Below, piece after piece: positions 49,005 to 58,453 of a stretch of 64,000 nucleotides of DNA; position 1 is the stretch's first letter, and every line of letters begins with the position of its first letter. Location of the stretch: the NCBI GenBank assembly GCA_900708905.1, contig CAADRB010000038.1, forward strand, positions 794,814 through 858,813, read 5' to 3'. The notes under the pieces were generated by a model that was not told the origin of the DNA, did not search any database, and saw nothing but the letters and a program-made list of their open reading frames with translations. Origin of the DNA: Hymenolepis diminuta. Its lineage: Eukaryota; Platyhelminthes; Cestoda; Cyclophyllidea; Hymenolepididae. Both the position numbers and the translations under genes were made by a program.

Positions 49005-51440
49005 CTACAAAACAAATCAAAAGCGTAAGAGGCATTTCAACGATGAGTAAAATTAAGTAATTCATCTCAACAATACCTGATAGCATTATTTTATTTAAAA
49101 TTTGCAGTCAACACTTAAAAGTGGAGGACATCAACTCATCGACCAAGCTAGACCAGAAAAGTCAGCAATAATCCCCTACAAGCCAATCCTTTCACACATA
49201 TGAAACAATAGAAATTAAAACAAAATTCGTTTATTGGAAAGGAATCATTAATCTTTTGTATACTTAATTTCACTGGACTAAGTATTGATCAGAATTTTTA
49301 AGTGCATCTTCTTAAGTTTTGTTAACTGGTATTCAAAAGTTAGTATATTAAATCGAAAATGGAGTTCAAAACGTAATTTATAAAAGTATCTAATATATTA
49401 ATTTATTGAGAATATTGCAATTGAAATTGTAATATATTTTACTAAAATAGCTTATCTGTTTGTTGTTTTATCTTTATTTACTTATATGGTTTAATGATCT
49501 TTATTTCTTTAACATTTTTGGGTGCATTGATGAGTCTCATAATGTAATGGCACTTACTTAGTTTGGAAAAATCGATCTGCTTTATAGAGATTTAATATCC
49601 AAAATTATTCTACAACGGCATGTTTTTATTTCAATTAGTCAAATCATGAGAAAAGAATGATTATCGAAGTCGAGACTTCTGCCAAAATCTGGTAAAAAAT
49701 GCCTATCCAACTAAAACGTTTCATATTTAATGAATTGATTTATTTCTTGAGGCTAGCTAGACTCATAATGTTCATGGGTAGAAGTGAATATTATATTAAT
49801 GTCTAATTTATCTTCAAAAATGTTCCGAAAAGGGATCTGAATCGTAGATCTCATATCAAGCTTTCCATCAAATTATCATTGATTTGACCTAAAAACCTAA
49901 GCCTTTTAATTTTAAGCAGTTATTGATCCACATTAAAAATGATAAACATATAACAGACTTCCAGATTAGCATAATTGGCTAATCTCCATACTCTTCAAAC
50001 ATCTTCCGGTAAACTTTAAATCGTTTTTAGCATCATCTTTAACCTATTAAAATAATAAAATGGCCAGGATAATTCGTATTCAGTTTTCGAATATTTATAC
50101 TCCATAAGGAAATTTTGAATAGTTGATTTTCTGTAAAAAATTGGAGCTGCTTTTCTTGACTTATTGTCAGCAGCATTATACAAACAGAATTCTTTCTGTC
50201 AGTTTTTTTCATTTTCTGTTAGAAGAATAAATACGTAAACTGAGGACTGATAAATAGAAAATGGCATACATACTCTTATCACGGGATATAAAGATCAATA
50301 TATTTATAAAGGGAAAAATATCACTTGCAACAATCCAATACAAAAGCAAAAGACACAAATAAGAGAGTAGTAACAAAGCGGTGCAAGCTTATTTTTTATT
50401 TTGTAGATTGTGAAAAAATACGTGCGGAAATGGTACTAAGGTACTAATAGATAAAGAAGATGAAGCCGCTTGCCTACATTTAGGAATGTAATTAGTTTGA
50501 CAATCAACGTAATAAATAAGCGAGTTGAGTACAATTAAGTTTTATATAGTGAAGGTATAAAAGTACAACTATAGCTAATAGTAAACATTCAGGTTTTCCA
50601 TTTTCCAATTATCAGGATGTTTGCATATTACCCTTGCCGCACATAAGAAAAAAAATGTTTTAGATTTAAATTTCTTATTTTCCGCATTTCAATTTTCGTT
50701 CTTTTAATTCCTTTTTATTCAGACGTATTTTTTCACTTTACAGTTGGCGCATAATATAAAGTGACATACTGATACGAGGGCGGACGTACTTCTCCTATTT
50801 GATGGTTAGGATAGTTTCGTAATGTGGTGCAATTTCTTAGGGAATCTAAGAGTTGTTTACTGTATTATATAGAGACGAGCTGGTCTTTCAGCCTTAAATA
50901 TTCTCAACTCCAATTTTCTCACTCACTATTATCCGTTTGCACTCAAATATCACTTTGAGTAAGTAATATCCCCATTTTTTGTCTTAACAGAACTCGCATA
51001 AAAAGTTCTTTACTGTTTTCTGCTAAGTCGCTTTATGTAATGAGTTCAAGTAGTCGTTTATATTTGTACAACTTTTTAGCCTTTACTGTTTGAGTCACAG
51101 TTATTCCTTGGATAATAAATTTAGATTATACTACTTATTTTTCTGAGGCTTAGCTAACGGCATTGTGGAATAATGTAACGCTGGTGGGTATGGTGATACG
51201 AATGATGACTATTATACGAAGTGTTTTAACGTCGAAAATATATGGGGAATAATTCAGGTCACTCACATCGCTATATCAGTATTAAAGTGGTCAGAAAACC
51301 ACCCAAATTTATAGATTAGGTTTGTTGACGGAACGAATCTTTGTATTACATAAATCATTCTTCCGTCGTCGATGTCTTCGGGTGGTGATGGTGATCCGCG
51401 CAGGTCTCTGTTTATAAACACGCACAGCAGGTAGCCTGTC
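49005..51440. other. AT-rich interval upstream of the PWWP2-like exon
   Basis: Expected to hold an intron or 5' exons of the PWWP2-like gene, but I could not identify any exon. A degenerate tRNA-like head may sit near 49840 (minus). No other repeat or motif recognised. Confidence 0.3.
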
Positions 51441-51449
51441 TAGGGTTAC

Positions 51450-51740
51450 TGTTATGATCTGCTCTCCTCTGTAGGATATTGTAACCGACTCTTAAATTCC
51501 TAAAGACATTGCGTTAGTTACAGACACGGTCCGACAACATCACAAGACAAAGCGACCCAAATCATTATATTAAAATAAGACGCACGTTTTCGTATCAATA
51601 GGTCTACTTATATTAAGCACCATTTACAACCGTAATGTAAGTAAATTCGTTCGAATTAAAGGGAATTAAAAGAAGGAAAATAAAGAATCTTACATGCAAG
51701 AATTATTTTGGGAAAAAATATTATTTTCTTATAAGTAACA
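51450..51740 (+). repeat. Copy 1 of a ~300 bp direct repeat (possible LTR)
   Basis: Begins TGTTATGATC and ends AAGTAACA, so it has TG..CA ends with a TGTTA/TAACA inverted pair. Shared blocks with copy 2, in the same order, include TAGGATATT, ACCGACTCTT, AAGACGCAC, AAGAATTATTTTGG and AATATTATTTTCTTATA. Overall similarity is high but with many substitutions and small indels. Confidence 0.7.
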
Positions 51741-52127
51741 AATACTGCAGTCGGAGTTTTATCACCGATCAATCATTTCCGATCATCGGGTGTTGGTTGA
51801 CATCTGTTGTCTAAGCGCACCAAAAATGCAATGCAATTCCAGTTGTTAGAACATAAGAAACTGTTGATATTTATAAGTTAGAAGGTAATTTACTAAAGGG
51901 AGGCTATGAAGTTGATGACAAACATGGTAGGAATCAGTGATTCATATGGAGGCAACCTGAAAGCTAAGTTTATCAGCTAAAATAATAACTTTATATGCGA
52001 TCGCTTCTTCCCACGATGTCAGTCACATCCTGTTAACGATGCCTACGCGCGATGATGTTAGGTGTAAATGTTTCCTTGAGCACACTTAGACGGTTTGAGT
52101 TGGACACCACGTATTTTTGACACATAC
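51741..52127 (+). mobile_element. Internal region between the repeats, possible TRIM-type element
   Basis: About 390 bases without an open frame separate the two repeats. A pair of 300 bp TG..CA repeats around a short non-coding core is the design of a terminal-repeat retrotransposon in miniature, a class described in cestodes. I saw no convincing primer-binding site, polypurine tract or target-site duplication, so a plain segmental duplication is equally possible. Confidence 0.3.
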
Positions 52128-52427
52128 TGTTATAATCCGCTCTTCTTTGTAGGATATTATAACCGACTCTTTGATTCCCTAAGAAATTGCACTAGTTACA
52201 AATACAACCCAACAGCATCACATTAGAAATCAAACCAAACACCATGCCAAAGAAAGACGCACAATTTAAATCAATATCTCTATTTATGTTATACCCTATT
52301 TGCAACCGTAAAGTAAAAAAATTCGCCTGAATAAGGGCAATTAGAGGAAGCTAAATTATGTAGGCAAAAAATAATCTTATATATAAGAATTATTTTGGCT
52401 GAAAATATTATTTTCTTATATGTAGCA
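52128..52427 (+). repeat. Copy 2 of the ~300 bp direct repeat (possible LTR)
   Basis: Begins TGTTATAATC and ends TATGTAGCA, collinear with copy 1 at 51450-51740. The divergence between the copies suggests the duplication or insertion is old. Confidence 0.7.
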
Positions 52428-53866
52428 CATATTATGCCCGATAAAAGGCTATGAATCTATACCCCCAGACCTAAAATATGACGAAAGGAATCAAACGCAT
52501 ATGACTGAATAAATAATCTCATTAAAATTATTTTTTCAAATTATTTAGTAATAAGTGTGACGGACAACGGAATTTGTGAAAGACCTATGAAGCCAATGTA
52601 TGTATTCCAAAAATCAATAGAAAACTATAAAACTGATTAATTTAAAAATAAAATAAAGACAAATCTGGATCCAAATTTAGCATTATTCAACCTAGTAAAG
52701 TGGGTTTCACCATAAACAATCAGTTCAGAAGTAACTTTGGTATTTCTTTTATTTTCTATCAAGATTTATCTTTTGATTGATATAAAAAGGAAAAATATTT
52801 ATAAGTTTTCCTACCACTGAAGCAGCTGTTTGGTTAAAGGTAAGTTATCTTGTAGTTACCTTATTGTAATACTATAAATAATCCTTCACTTGTATGTGTT
52901 TAGGGCAATGTCATAATAAATTCACTACAACAAACATATTTCATTATATTATGAGACTCACGCATGTGAAAAGATTCTTCAGTAAATATAATTTTTTTGT
53001 AATAATTAGCGTGTAATAAGATGAGTGATCCTGCATTAGGCGTGAGATAAATCGTAAATTTAGTTCGGTAAAATAAAAGCACTTAGCAACCAAACATAGA
53101 CAATAAACTTATGTAGAGTAGTACTTATCTTGCTGAGGCTAAAGTTATTTTCCTTAAACAAAATTCTTTTATGTAACTATTAACCAATGACTCAACAGTA
53201 TCATGAAAATCATTGCCAATAAATAATATGGATTTGAATCCGGACGTGCACAATCAGTAGCTTAATGGCTTTCTAAGAAAGTAAATATGAATTAAATCTC
53301 TCCTTAAAGAGAGTCTTTTCAAATCATTTCTCCCCAAACGGAAAATTTGCGTTGTGATATGAGAATGATGGGCATAAGTAACTAATCATCCTCGAAATTC
53401 CATTAAAAATTGGGATAAGAGCCAAATGAATAGATATCAACAAGCTAAAATTGCATTAGATTACAAAGGATTAGGTAATTAACAGCCTAAATTGGTTTTA
53501 TATTTTGCTATTTATTGTTGTGTCATTACCCGAAAATCCGTCTCCGTCCCACTCTAACATTGAATTAAAATGGAAGCAAACATATAGAACAGTAAGTCTG
53601 CAGATACGAATGTCAACATAATGTGAGTAAAGGAAAAATTTTACGTGAGCAAATACATTTTCATTTTTTTCTCCGTTTTAATATTATGTTTGTTCCAGAA
53701 ACTAAATTTCATATTAATATAATAAAATTGAATTTTCTAATAATACATTTGCATGAAACTAATAGAGATAAAATTATTTGTATTTTTCCTACATTTCGAT
53801 AATTTGTTATATGCCACATAATGCATGGTGGTTGAATCAAGGCTGTGAAGGTGGCGTCTCGTCGAT
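52428..53866. other. AT-rich upstream region of EMC3
   Basis: No gene or repeat of note apart from a weak tRNA-like head at about 53230 (minus). It presumably holds the EMC3 promoter and 5' UTR. There is no CpG island and I see no CCAAT box close to the start. Confidence 0.35.
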
Positions 53867-54728
53867 ATGGCAGAACTGGTCTTGGATTCAGCCATTAGGT
53901 TCTGGGTATTCATACCCATTGTACTTATTACATTTTTCTTTGGAGTTATTCGACATTATTTGACTCTTTTAATAGTATCTGATAAGAAAGCTGATTTACA
54001 ATCTGTGTCGGATAGGTATGTCTTTCCCTACTTATCAATCTTCTTCAGCCATGTTCTTATTCGATGTCGACTGATACGAGAAAATGGAAATTTTATTACT
54101 CGCAACGTAGTCTTGGTATTCTTCGGTTAATCGGTTTCTTAGGGTTTTAAAATGCGCAAACATTTCTTTAATGACAGTGATACTGGATTTCTCAAAACTC
54201 AAAAGCGAGAACATGTAGCCAAAAATCCGATGACTGGTAATGTGCATTTACTTTTAACTTTCTTCAGATCCAAATATGCTTAGGGAGATAATGAAGGGCA
54301 ACATAATTCAGGTCATCCCCATGTTGGTTATTGGTGGTTGGATTAACTGGGCATTTTCGGGTTTTCTTACAACCAAGGTACCCTTCCCTCTCACGTATAG
54401 GTACAAACCCATGTTACAACGCGGTTGTGAGACTCTGGTTTCTCTTGATGCCTCATGGTAATTAATGCAGTTTGTTTATCTGATCTCCTTTTATAGGGTG
54501 AGCTCTGCTTCATGGTACTTCTTAAATATCTTTGGTCTGAGGAGCCTCTATGAGCTGGTTTTGGGATCGGATACAGCTGCAAGCCAGACTCCGATGATGC
54601 CTGATCCCACAATGACTTCTCAGCAGCAGGCACCGGATATGCAGAAGGCCTTCAAGGCCGAATGGGAGGCACTGGAGGTTGTACACCACAAGTGGGCTCT
54701 AAGTGGCTGTGAAGCTCAGTTGATTTAA
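53867..54728 (+). CDS. EMC3: ER membrane protein complex subunit 3 (EMC3), complete, five exons
   Basis: EMC3 is the Oxa1/YidC-type insertase core of the ER membrane complex, which inserts tail-anchored and multipass membrane proteins. Exons are 53867-54015, 54049-54106, 54143-54236, 54268-54457 and 54497-54728; the sum is 723 bases, 240 residues plus stop, with all phases matching. The start reads [20 protein letters not shown] with TM1, then [12 protein letters not shown] and [13 protein letters not shown]. Next come [20 protein letters not shown], the TM2 block [40 protein letters not shown] (TM3) and [11 protein letters not shown]. Identity to animal EMC3 is plain along its length. The C-terminus is about 20 residues shorter than the 261-residue human protein. 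Confidence 0.95.
54016..54048 (+). other. EMC3 intron 1 (33 bases, in frame and stop-free)
   Basis: GTATGT...TTCTTCAG, 33 bases, lying in phase 2 so that SD-S-HVLIR is restored. The length is a multiple of three and there is no stop, so retention would simply insert 11 residues. The other introns are 54107-54142 (36), 54237-54267 (31) and 54458-54496 (39). Confidence 0.85.
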
Positions 54729-55452
54729 CCATGTTCTTGAATGCACCTTCTGTTTTACTCTCTTTTCCTGTCTTTGTGTAATATACTACGCATTCTGGAT
54801 TGTTGTGAAGGCATGCTTTTTATTTTTCCTTCTTCTGAGAGCGTATGTACTAATGTTCAATTGCTACTGAAGCTAGAGTTGGGACTGTCTTCTATTATGG
54901 GGAGATAGGAATGTTTAAATATTAATCAATCTTTGTTCTATGGATTACGTTCATTTCATTCAAATACTTCCCCTTGGCGTAGAAAGTGTGATGAGAACAT
55001 ACTTCAGCTAAGTATCTGGACCACTCTCTCTGGACATGAATTTTCCAGTTGCCTTTCAATCACTATTTGATATAGTTTTTTCGGGATGGTAATTCTTTGG
55101 GAGATTAATTAAACCTAGGATACGATAGTAAAGAGGAAGGTACTGTTCGCAGAGCATGACATTAGTCCTGCTTGTTTATATATTGATCCGGATTATTTCA
55201 TATACCTTAAAATTTGAACCAACTGCTAGAAATACAATATCAAAAAATAAATAGGAATGCATATGAATAATTTATATCGGCATATTTGTTAATTACATTA
55301 AAATAAAAGTGGCTCTTCGGTGAGGTATATGAAGACGATCGAAACAAAGGCACGGCCTAACTCTCGAGGCTGTTAAACTTGCACATCTAAAGGACTATGG
55401 AAGTTTGGAATCTCTAATAATTTCCAAAGACGGATTGAAGTTTCAGTTACAT

Positions 55453-55458
55453 TTTATT
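55453..55458 (-). terminator. Polyadenylation signal of the ZER1/ZYG11-like gene
   Basis: AATAAA on the minus strand, 69 bases after the stop codon at 55527. It gives a short 3' UTR and leaves about 700 bases to the convergent EMC3 stop. Confidence 0.45.
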
Positions 55459-55526
55459 CTGATTGCAATAAAGTAGATGTGATTAAATATCAGCATTAAA
55501 AGCAATCAAAGTATCAGAGTTATTAT

Positions 55527-55889
55527 TTACAAATCTTCCAACTGCTTGTATAAAGTGGCTACCAGCACTTCCTCCGTGCTTACCTCTAAAATTAACGTGC
55601 ATACTTTCACACCGCCCGGCTTGACAAAGTTTTCACACCTGATGTCCTTTAGTAGCGAATTTCTGTACAGTTCCAATAATACCTGCATCATCTCTGTCCA
55701 GGAGAATTTGTCGACTTTTCGTTCAGTTAACCATTCTTCCAGGCAATCCTTAACGAGGTAAATCTCAGCCCTACGTTCGATCAAACTTTGAATATATGAT
55801 ATTTTTGGACAAATTTCTTCCAATTCGCTCTCACCTCTATGAAAGAAGAGGCATATACTCTTAAGTAATTTTGCTCTTAATGTTGAAAA
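55527..55889 (-). CDS. Terminal exon of the ZER1/ZYG11-like gene
   Basis: Starts after GTACTTTGCAG in phase 0 and encodes 120 residues to a TAA. The segment DKFSWTEMMQVLLELYRNSL, then CENFVKPGGVKVCTLILEVS, aligns with EFSWSALWNITDETPDN, then CEMFLNFNGMKLFLDCLKEF of ZER1. A GTAAAT overlapping the stop could be a donor to a further exon, but I found none before EMC3. An AATAAA at 55458-55453 lies 69 bases beyond the stop. Confidence 0.6.
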   Translation of the reverse strand, partial: FSTLRAKLLKSICLFFHRGESELEEICPKISYIQSLIERRAEIYLVKDCLEEWLTERKVDKFSWTEMMQVLLELYRNSLLKDIRCENFVKPGGVKVCTLILEVSTEEVLVATLYKQLEDL

Positions 55890-56378
55890 CTGCAAAGTAC
55901 AAATATTAGTTAAAAAGATAAATTACCAAAACATTAAATATGAATATTTTGGATATGGAACTAGTTTTTCCTTTCAGAGCTCATTCGAGTTCGATTATCT
56001 ATTTTCGAATATCAAGTGACCAAATTTTATGAATCATAATCTTATTAAAACTTGCTTTATGCACTAAAATATGTGAATGTTGTAAATAGGCTAAATCATA
56101 GTGGGATGAAGGAAAATATATTCCATTTAATCCACTGACTTATGAATATTTGTTCTCAATTAGATAAGAAATTAAAGGTACTTACTCTTTCAAAAGGTAC
56201 ATTTAGATATGATAAAGTGTTTGCTCTCGTTTTCGAACAATCGGCATGTTCGAGGATTTTACAAATTTTGGAAAAAAACTGTTCGTATCATTTTGATAAG
56301 ACAAATTATGGAATTGGAGTCTAGAACTTACGACTTTGTCAATATCAAATATAATTTTCAAAATTGTAAGGCAAAAAC

Positions 56379-56628
56379 TTGTTTTAAAAAATCGAAATCA
56401 ATATCGATTTCACTCCTACTACCATTCGTATCGGTGTAATCTACATCAACATCAAAACCACTGGAATCACCAGCATCTCGTGTGTCATCATAGGCATCAT
56501 TGTAGGCTTCACACACGAATTCATATTTATCATTTGAATTAACATTATAACCACCAGCATCTGCATGACTAGAATCGCTACTGATATTATCAACAATAAT
56601 GCCATCCCCGTCAATGGAATCATCTCTA
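56379..56628 (-). CDS. Acidic exon of the ZER1/ZYG11-like gene
   Basis: A 250-base open segment in the minus-strand frame that ORF tools miss because it lacks a start. It encodes an Asp-rich stretch (DDSIDGDGIIVDNISSDSSH, then AYNDAYDDTRDAGDSSGFDV and DIDFDFLK). The entry is CGGACAG in phase 2; the exit is CAA before GTTTTT in phase 0, which joins the final exon. It replaces an ARM-repeat stretch of the canonical protein, so it may be an insertion in a loop. Confidence 0.4.
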
Positions 56629-56720
56629 CTGTCCGTTCACTGCTCCTCAATCGTTATTAGTGAGTAATTTAGTTTCGTGGAAATATCTTGTGAATTTTCT
56701 CCTTCTATTCCTGAGCACAC

Positions 56721-56788
56721 TGGCAACGTCCCACCTTATTTAATTGTTGGCGCATTACAAATTCCGCTTCCAAAAGGTTCATTATATT
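56721..56788 (-). CDS. Small ZER1/ZYG11-like exon
   Basis: After a GATGCTTTTAG acceptor in phase 0 the sequence encodes NIMNLLEAEFVMRQQLNK. It then continues to a weak GTGTGC donor at 56720 in phase 2, which fits the acidic exon, or stops at GTGGGA (56734) in phase 0. It resembles the ESYQEVTVQRNCCLTLCNF helix of ZER1. Confidence 0.35.
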
Positions 56789-56890
56789 CTAAAAGCATCT
56801 CACGATAAATCGATAGAAGAAACAATTTTTGCAATATTTACCAAATCAATCTTGCAAAATTTCAACTAAGAGTCAAAGACATAGACTTAC

Positions 56891-57190
56891 TTTAAGTAAC
56901 CTAGCCGAGAAGTAATGCCCATGTTCTCTGGCTGTACTGAGATGCCATAAGATACCATTGAAGAAGTCAACTCGAGTTTGCATATAATATTGTAATATTC
57001 TTACTAAATGGATTTCATCTGTTCCACCAACTATCAGGAAGTATACATCTCAATTTAATTCAAGCATAAATTTTACAAAGGTTGAAAGATTTTCAGATTT
57101 TAAAATATTGCTCAATTGCCAAAAGTTAAGGTTTGCTTTCTCTTCGTTATCAAGGCTTACCAAACGATAATGCCAGAATAAACAGTAAGC
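56891..57190 (-). CDS. ZER1/ZYG11-like ARM exon(s) with an in-frame TGA
   Basis: From a TTAAACAG acceptor (phase 0) the frame reads AYCLFWHYRL, continues to LSTFVKFMLELN, meets TGA at 57050-57052, then resumes DVYFLIVGGTDEIHLVRILQ and ends ARLLK at a strong GTAAGT donor. Alternatively a weak GTTTGG donor after AYCLFWHY joins the CTGATAG acceptor at 57031 in phase 1 and removes the stop. The second half aligns with the LLRALKLVITALKCHK...SAALFYLT repeat of ZER1. Confidence 0.45.
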
Positions 57191-57234
57191 CTGTTTAATT
57201 ACTTGCATAAGGATTAGTTTTATTGCTTTCTCAC

Positions 57235-57330
57235 CTCAATGTGTGAATATATGATAGAAAGTCTAGCAATGGCATATTCTTCAGTAATTGGATTGCCTGA
57301 AAATTCAGCAACCTCAAGGAATTTCAGGTT
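57235..57330 (-). CDS. ZER1/ZYG11-like exon at the LRR-to-ARM transition
   Basis: A 96-base exon, phase 0 both ends, from ATTATCAG to GTGAGA. It encodes NLKFLEVAEFSGNPITEEYA, then IARLSIIYSHIE. It fits the RPLQFLGLFENSLCRLTHIP...EEQVLNAIEAYTEH stretch of ZER1. Confidence 0.55.
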
Positions 57331-57458
57331 CTGATAATTCATAATAAGTGCTCTTTAGGGCGAAGAAAATAGTTTGAAAATACAAATGCCGGTTTTGGAC
57401 TTGAAACAAGTAATATCTTATTTTGACAGATCAATGATACATGCTATTAATAAAGTAC

Positions 57459-57698
57459 CAAAACATATTTCAAGGATTCATCTCCTTCAGTATACCTGAT
57501 AGTACAACAAAACAGATTGCCACTCATTTCCAAATGCACCGAGTATGGAGGACGTCCGGGTTCAATTAGTGTATCGACTGCTTTATGACCAGATATAGAG
57601 TTACAAATGGCGTCTGATATATCAGAAATGCGGAGTTCTTTCAATTCTAAAATTGTCAAAAGCATTCTTTTGAAGGAGCTTCTAGCTTTCAGGTCGAG
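57459..57698 (-). CDS. ZER1/ZYG11-like LRR exon, second part
   Basis: Encodes SSFKRMLLTILELKELRISD, ISDAICNSISGHKAVDTLIE and a tail ending ESLKYVL at a GTACTT donor (phase 0). It parallels LSLFVQKLGNLMSLDISG and TSIEPSK of ZER1. The upstream edge is 57698 (phase 0) or 57681 (phase 2), depending on the acceptor. Confidence 0.5.
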
Positions 57699-57722
57699 CT
57701 AATGCATGAAAGTCTCTTGAGG

Positions 57723-58112
57723 TTATTTTTCAGCACCGTCAAGCAGCTTATATCGGTAATCTTGGTTTCTAATAATATCAAGATAATTCAATCGAAGTTT
57801 TTCCACCAAGATGTTAAGACATTCAGTGTCCAACGCCGTGCAATTGATAATCAGAAACTGCAAATTTTGAAGTTGTTCCAAAGCCGTTATTGCTGGCAAC
57901 TTAGTCTTTTTCTCAATGGGTAAACGAGTTAGATTGAGTGTATGAAGATTTTTTATTGTATCCTCACTGAAACTGCTTGTAAAATCGTTTAGATTTATAC
58001 CACTCACATTAACAATACTAATACTGTAAAGTGCAAAGCCTCGAGAAATTGTTAATGTCGGAGGGGCAAGGTGAATATCGGGCATTGTGACTGAATGCGG
58101 ACTAACATGTTT
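57723..58112 (-). CDS. ZER1/ZYG11-like leucine-rich-repeat exon
   Basis: An open frame with LRR periodicity: IKNLHTLNLTRLPI, LEQLQNLQFLIINCTALDTE, CLNILVEKLRLNYLDIIRN. The last part matches HKLRHLDISRDRLSSYYKF of ZER1. The likely acceptor is CATGTTAG at about 58113, needing phase 2 from upstream, whereas the previous exon ends in phase 0. At the 3' end only a GTGCTG donor in phase 1 is available, which does not fit the next exon. Both ends of this exon are therefore problematic. Confidence 0.5.
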   Translation of the reverse strand, partial: KHVSPHSVTMPDIHLAPPTLTISRGFALYSISIVNVSGINLNDFTSSFSEDTIKNLHTLNLTRLPIEKKTKLPAITALEQLQNLQFLIINCTALDTECLNILVEKLRLNYLDIIRNQDYRYKLLDGAEK

Positions 58113-58235
58113 TAAAAATGAAGTCAAACGTTATTTTTTTAATATTCTTCGCTCCCACGATTCTTTGAGAACTATATCTGCAATCGGGAATACGATATAA
58201 CAATCAGATTAGGGAAAACACCAAAGGGATTTTAC

Positions 58236-58336
58236 CTTATCCCAATCTGAGCACCTTATGATTAATAAATCAAAATTTTTGGCAATGGATTCTAGACAAA
58301 ATTTTTTCAAAGGAATCACATTCACATTATTGTGTT
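58236..58336 (-). CDS. ZER1/ZYG11-like N-terminal exon
   Basis: Runs from a TTTATTTCAG acceptor to a GTAAAA donor and encodes VIPLKKFCLESIAKNFDLL and IIRCSDWDK. It corresponds to the SLxxLCLxxIxxNL motif at the start of ZER1 and ZYG11 proteins, part of the VHL-box-like cullin-2/elongin-binding region. Confidence 0.5.
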
Positions 58337-58453
58337 CTGAAATAAAAATGAGGATTTATAGTTCACATAAATTTCTTACCAATAGTAATAAAGAAAACTG
58401 AAATTGAATGCATTCACAAAAAGGTTGTGATTTCAAAATAAGGATAACTTTAC

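Noticed and set aside
56441..56650. Met-rich minus-strand frame (LIQMINMNSC...)
   Set aside because: It is the out-of-frame shadow of the Asp-rich exon at 56379-56628, whose frame is far more protein-like.
57050..57052. Selenocysteine recoding of the TGA in the ZER1/ZYG11-like gene
   Set aside because: The family has no selenocysteine position here and I see no SECIS-like hairpin; mutation, error or splicing explains it more simply.
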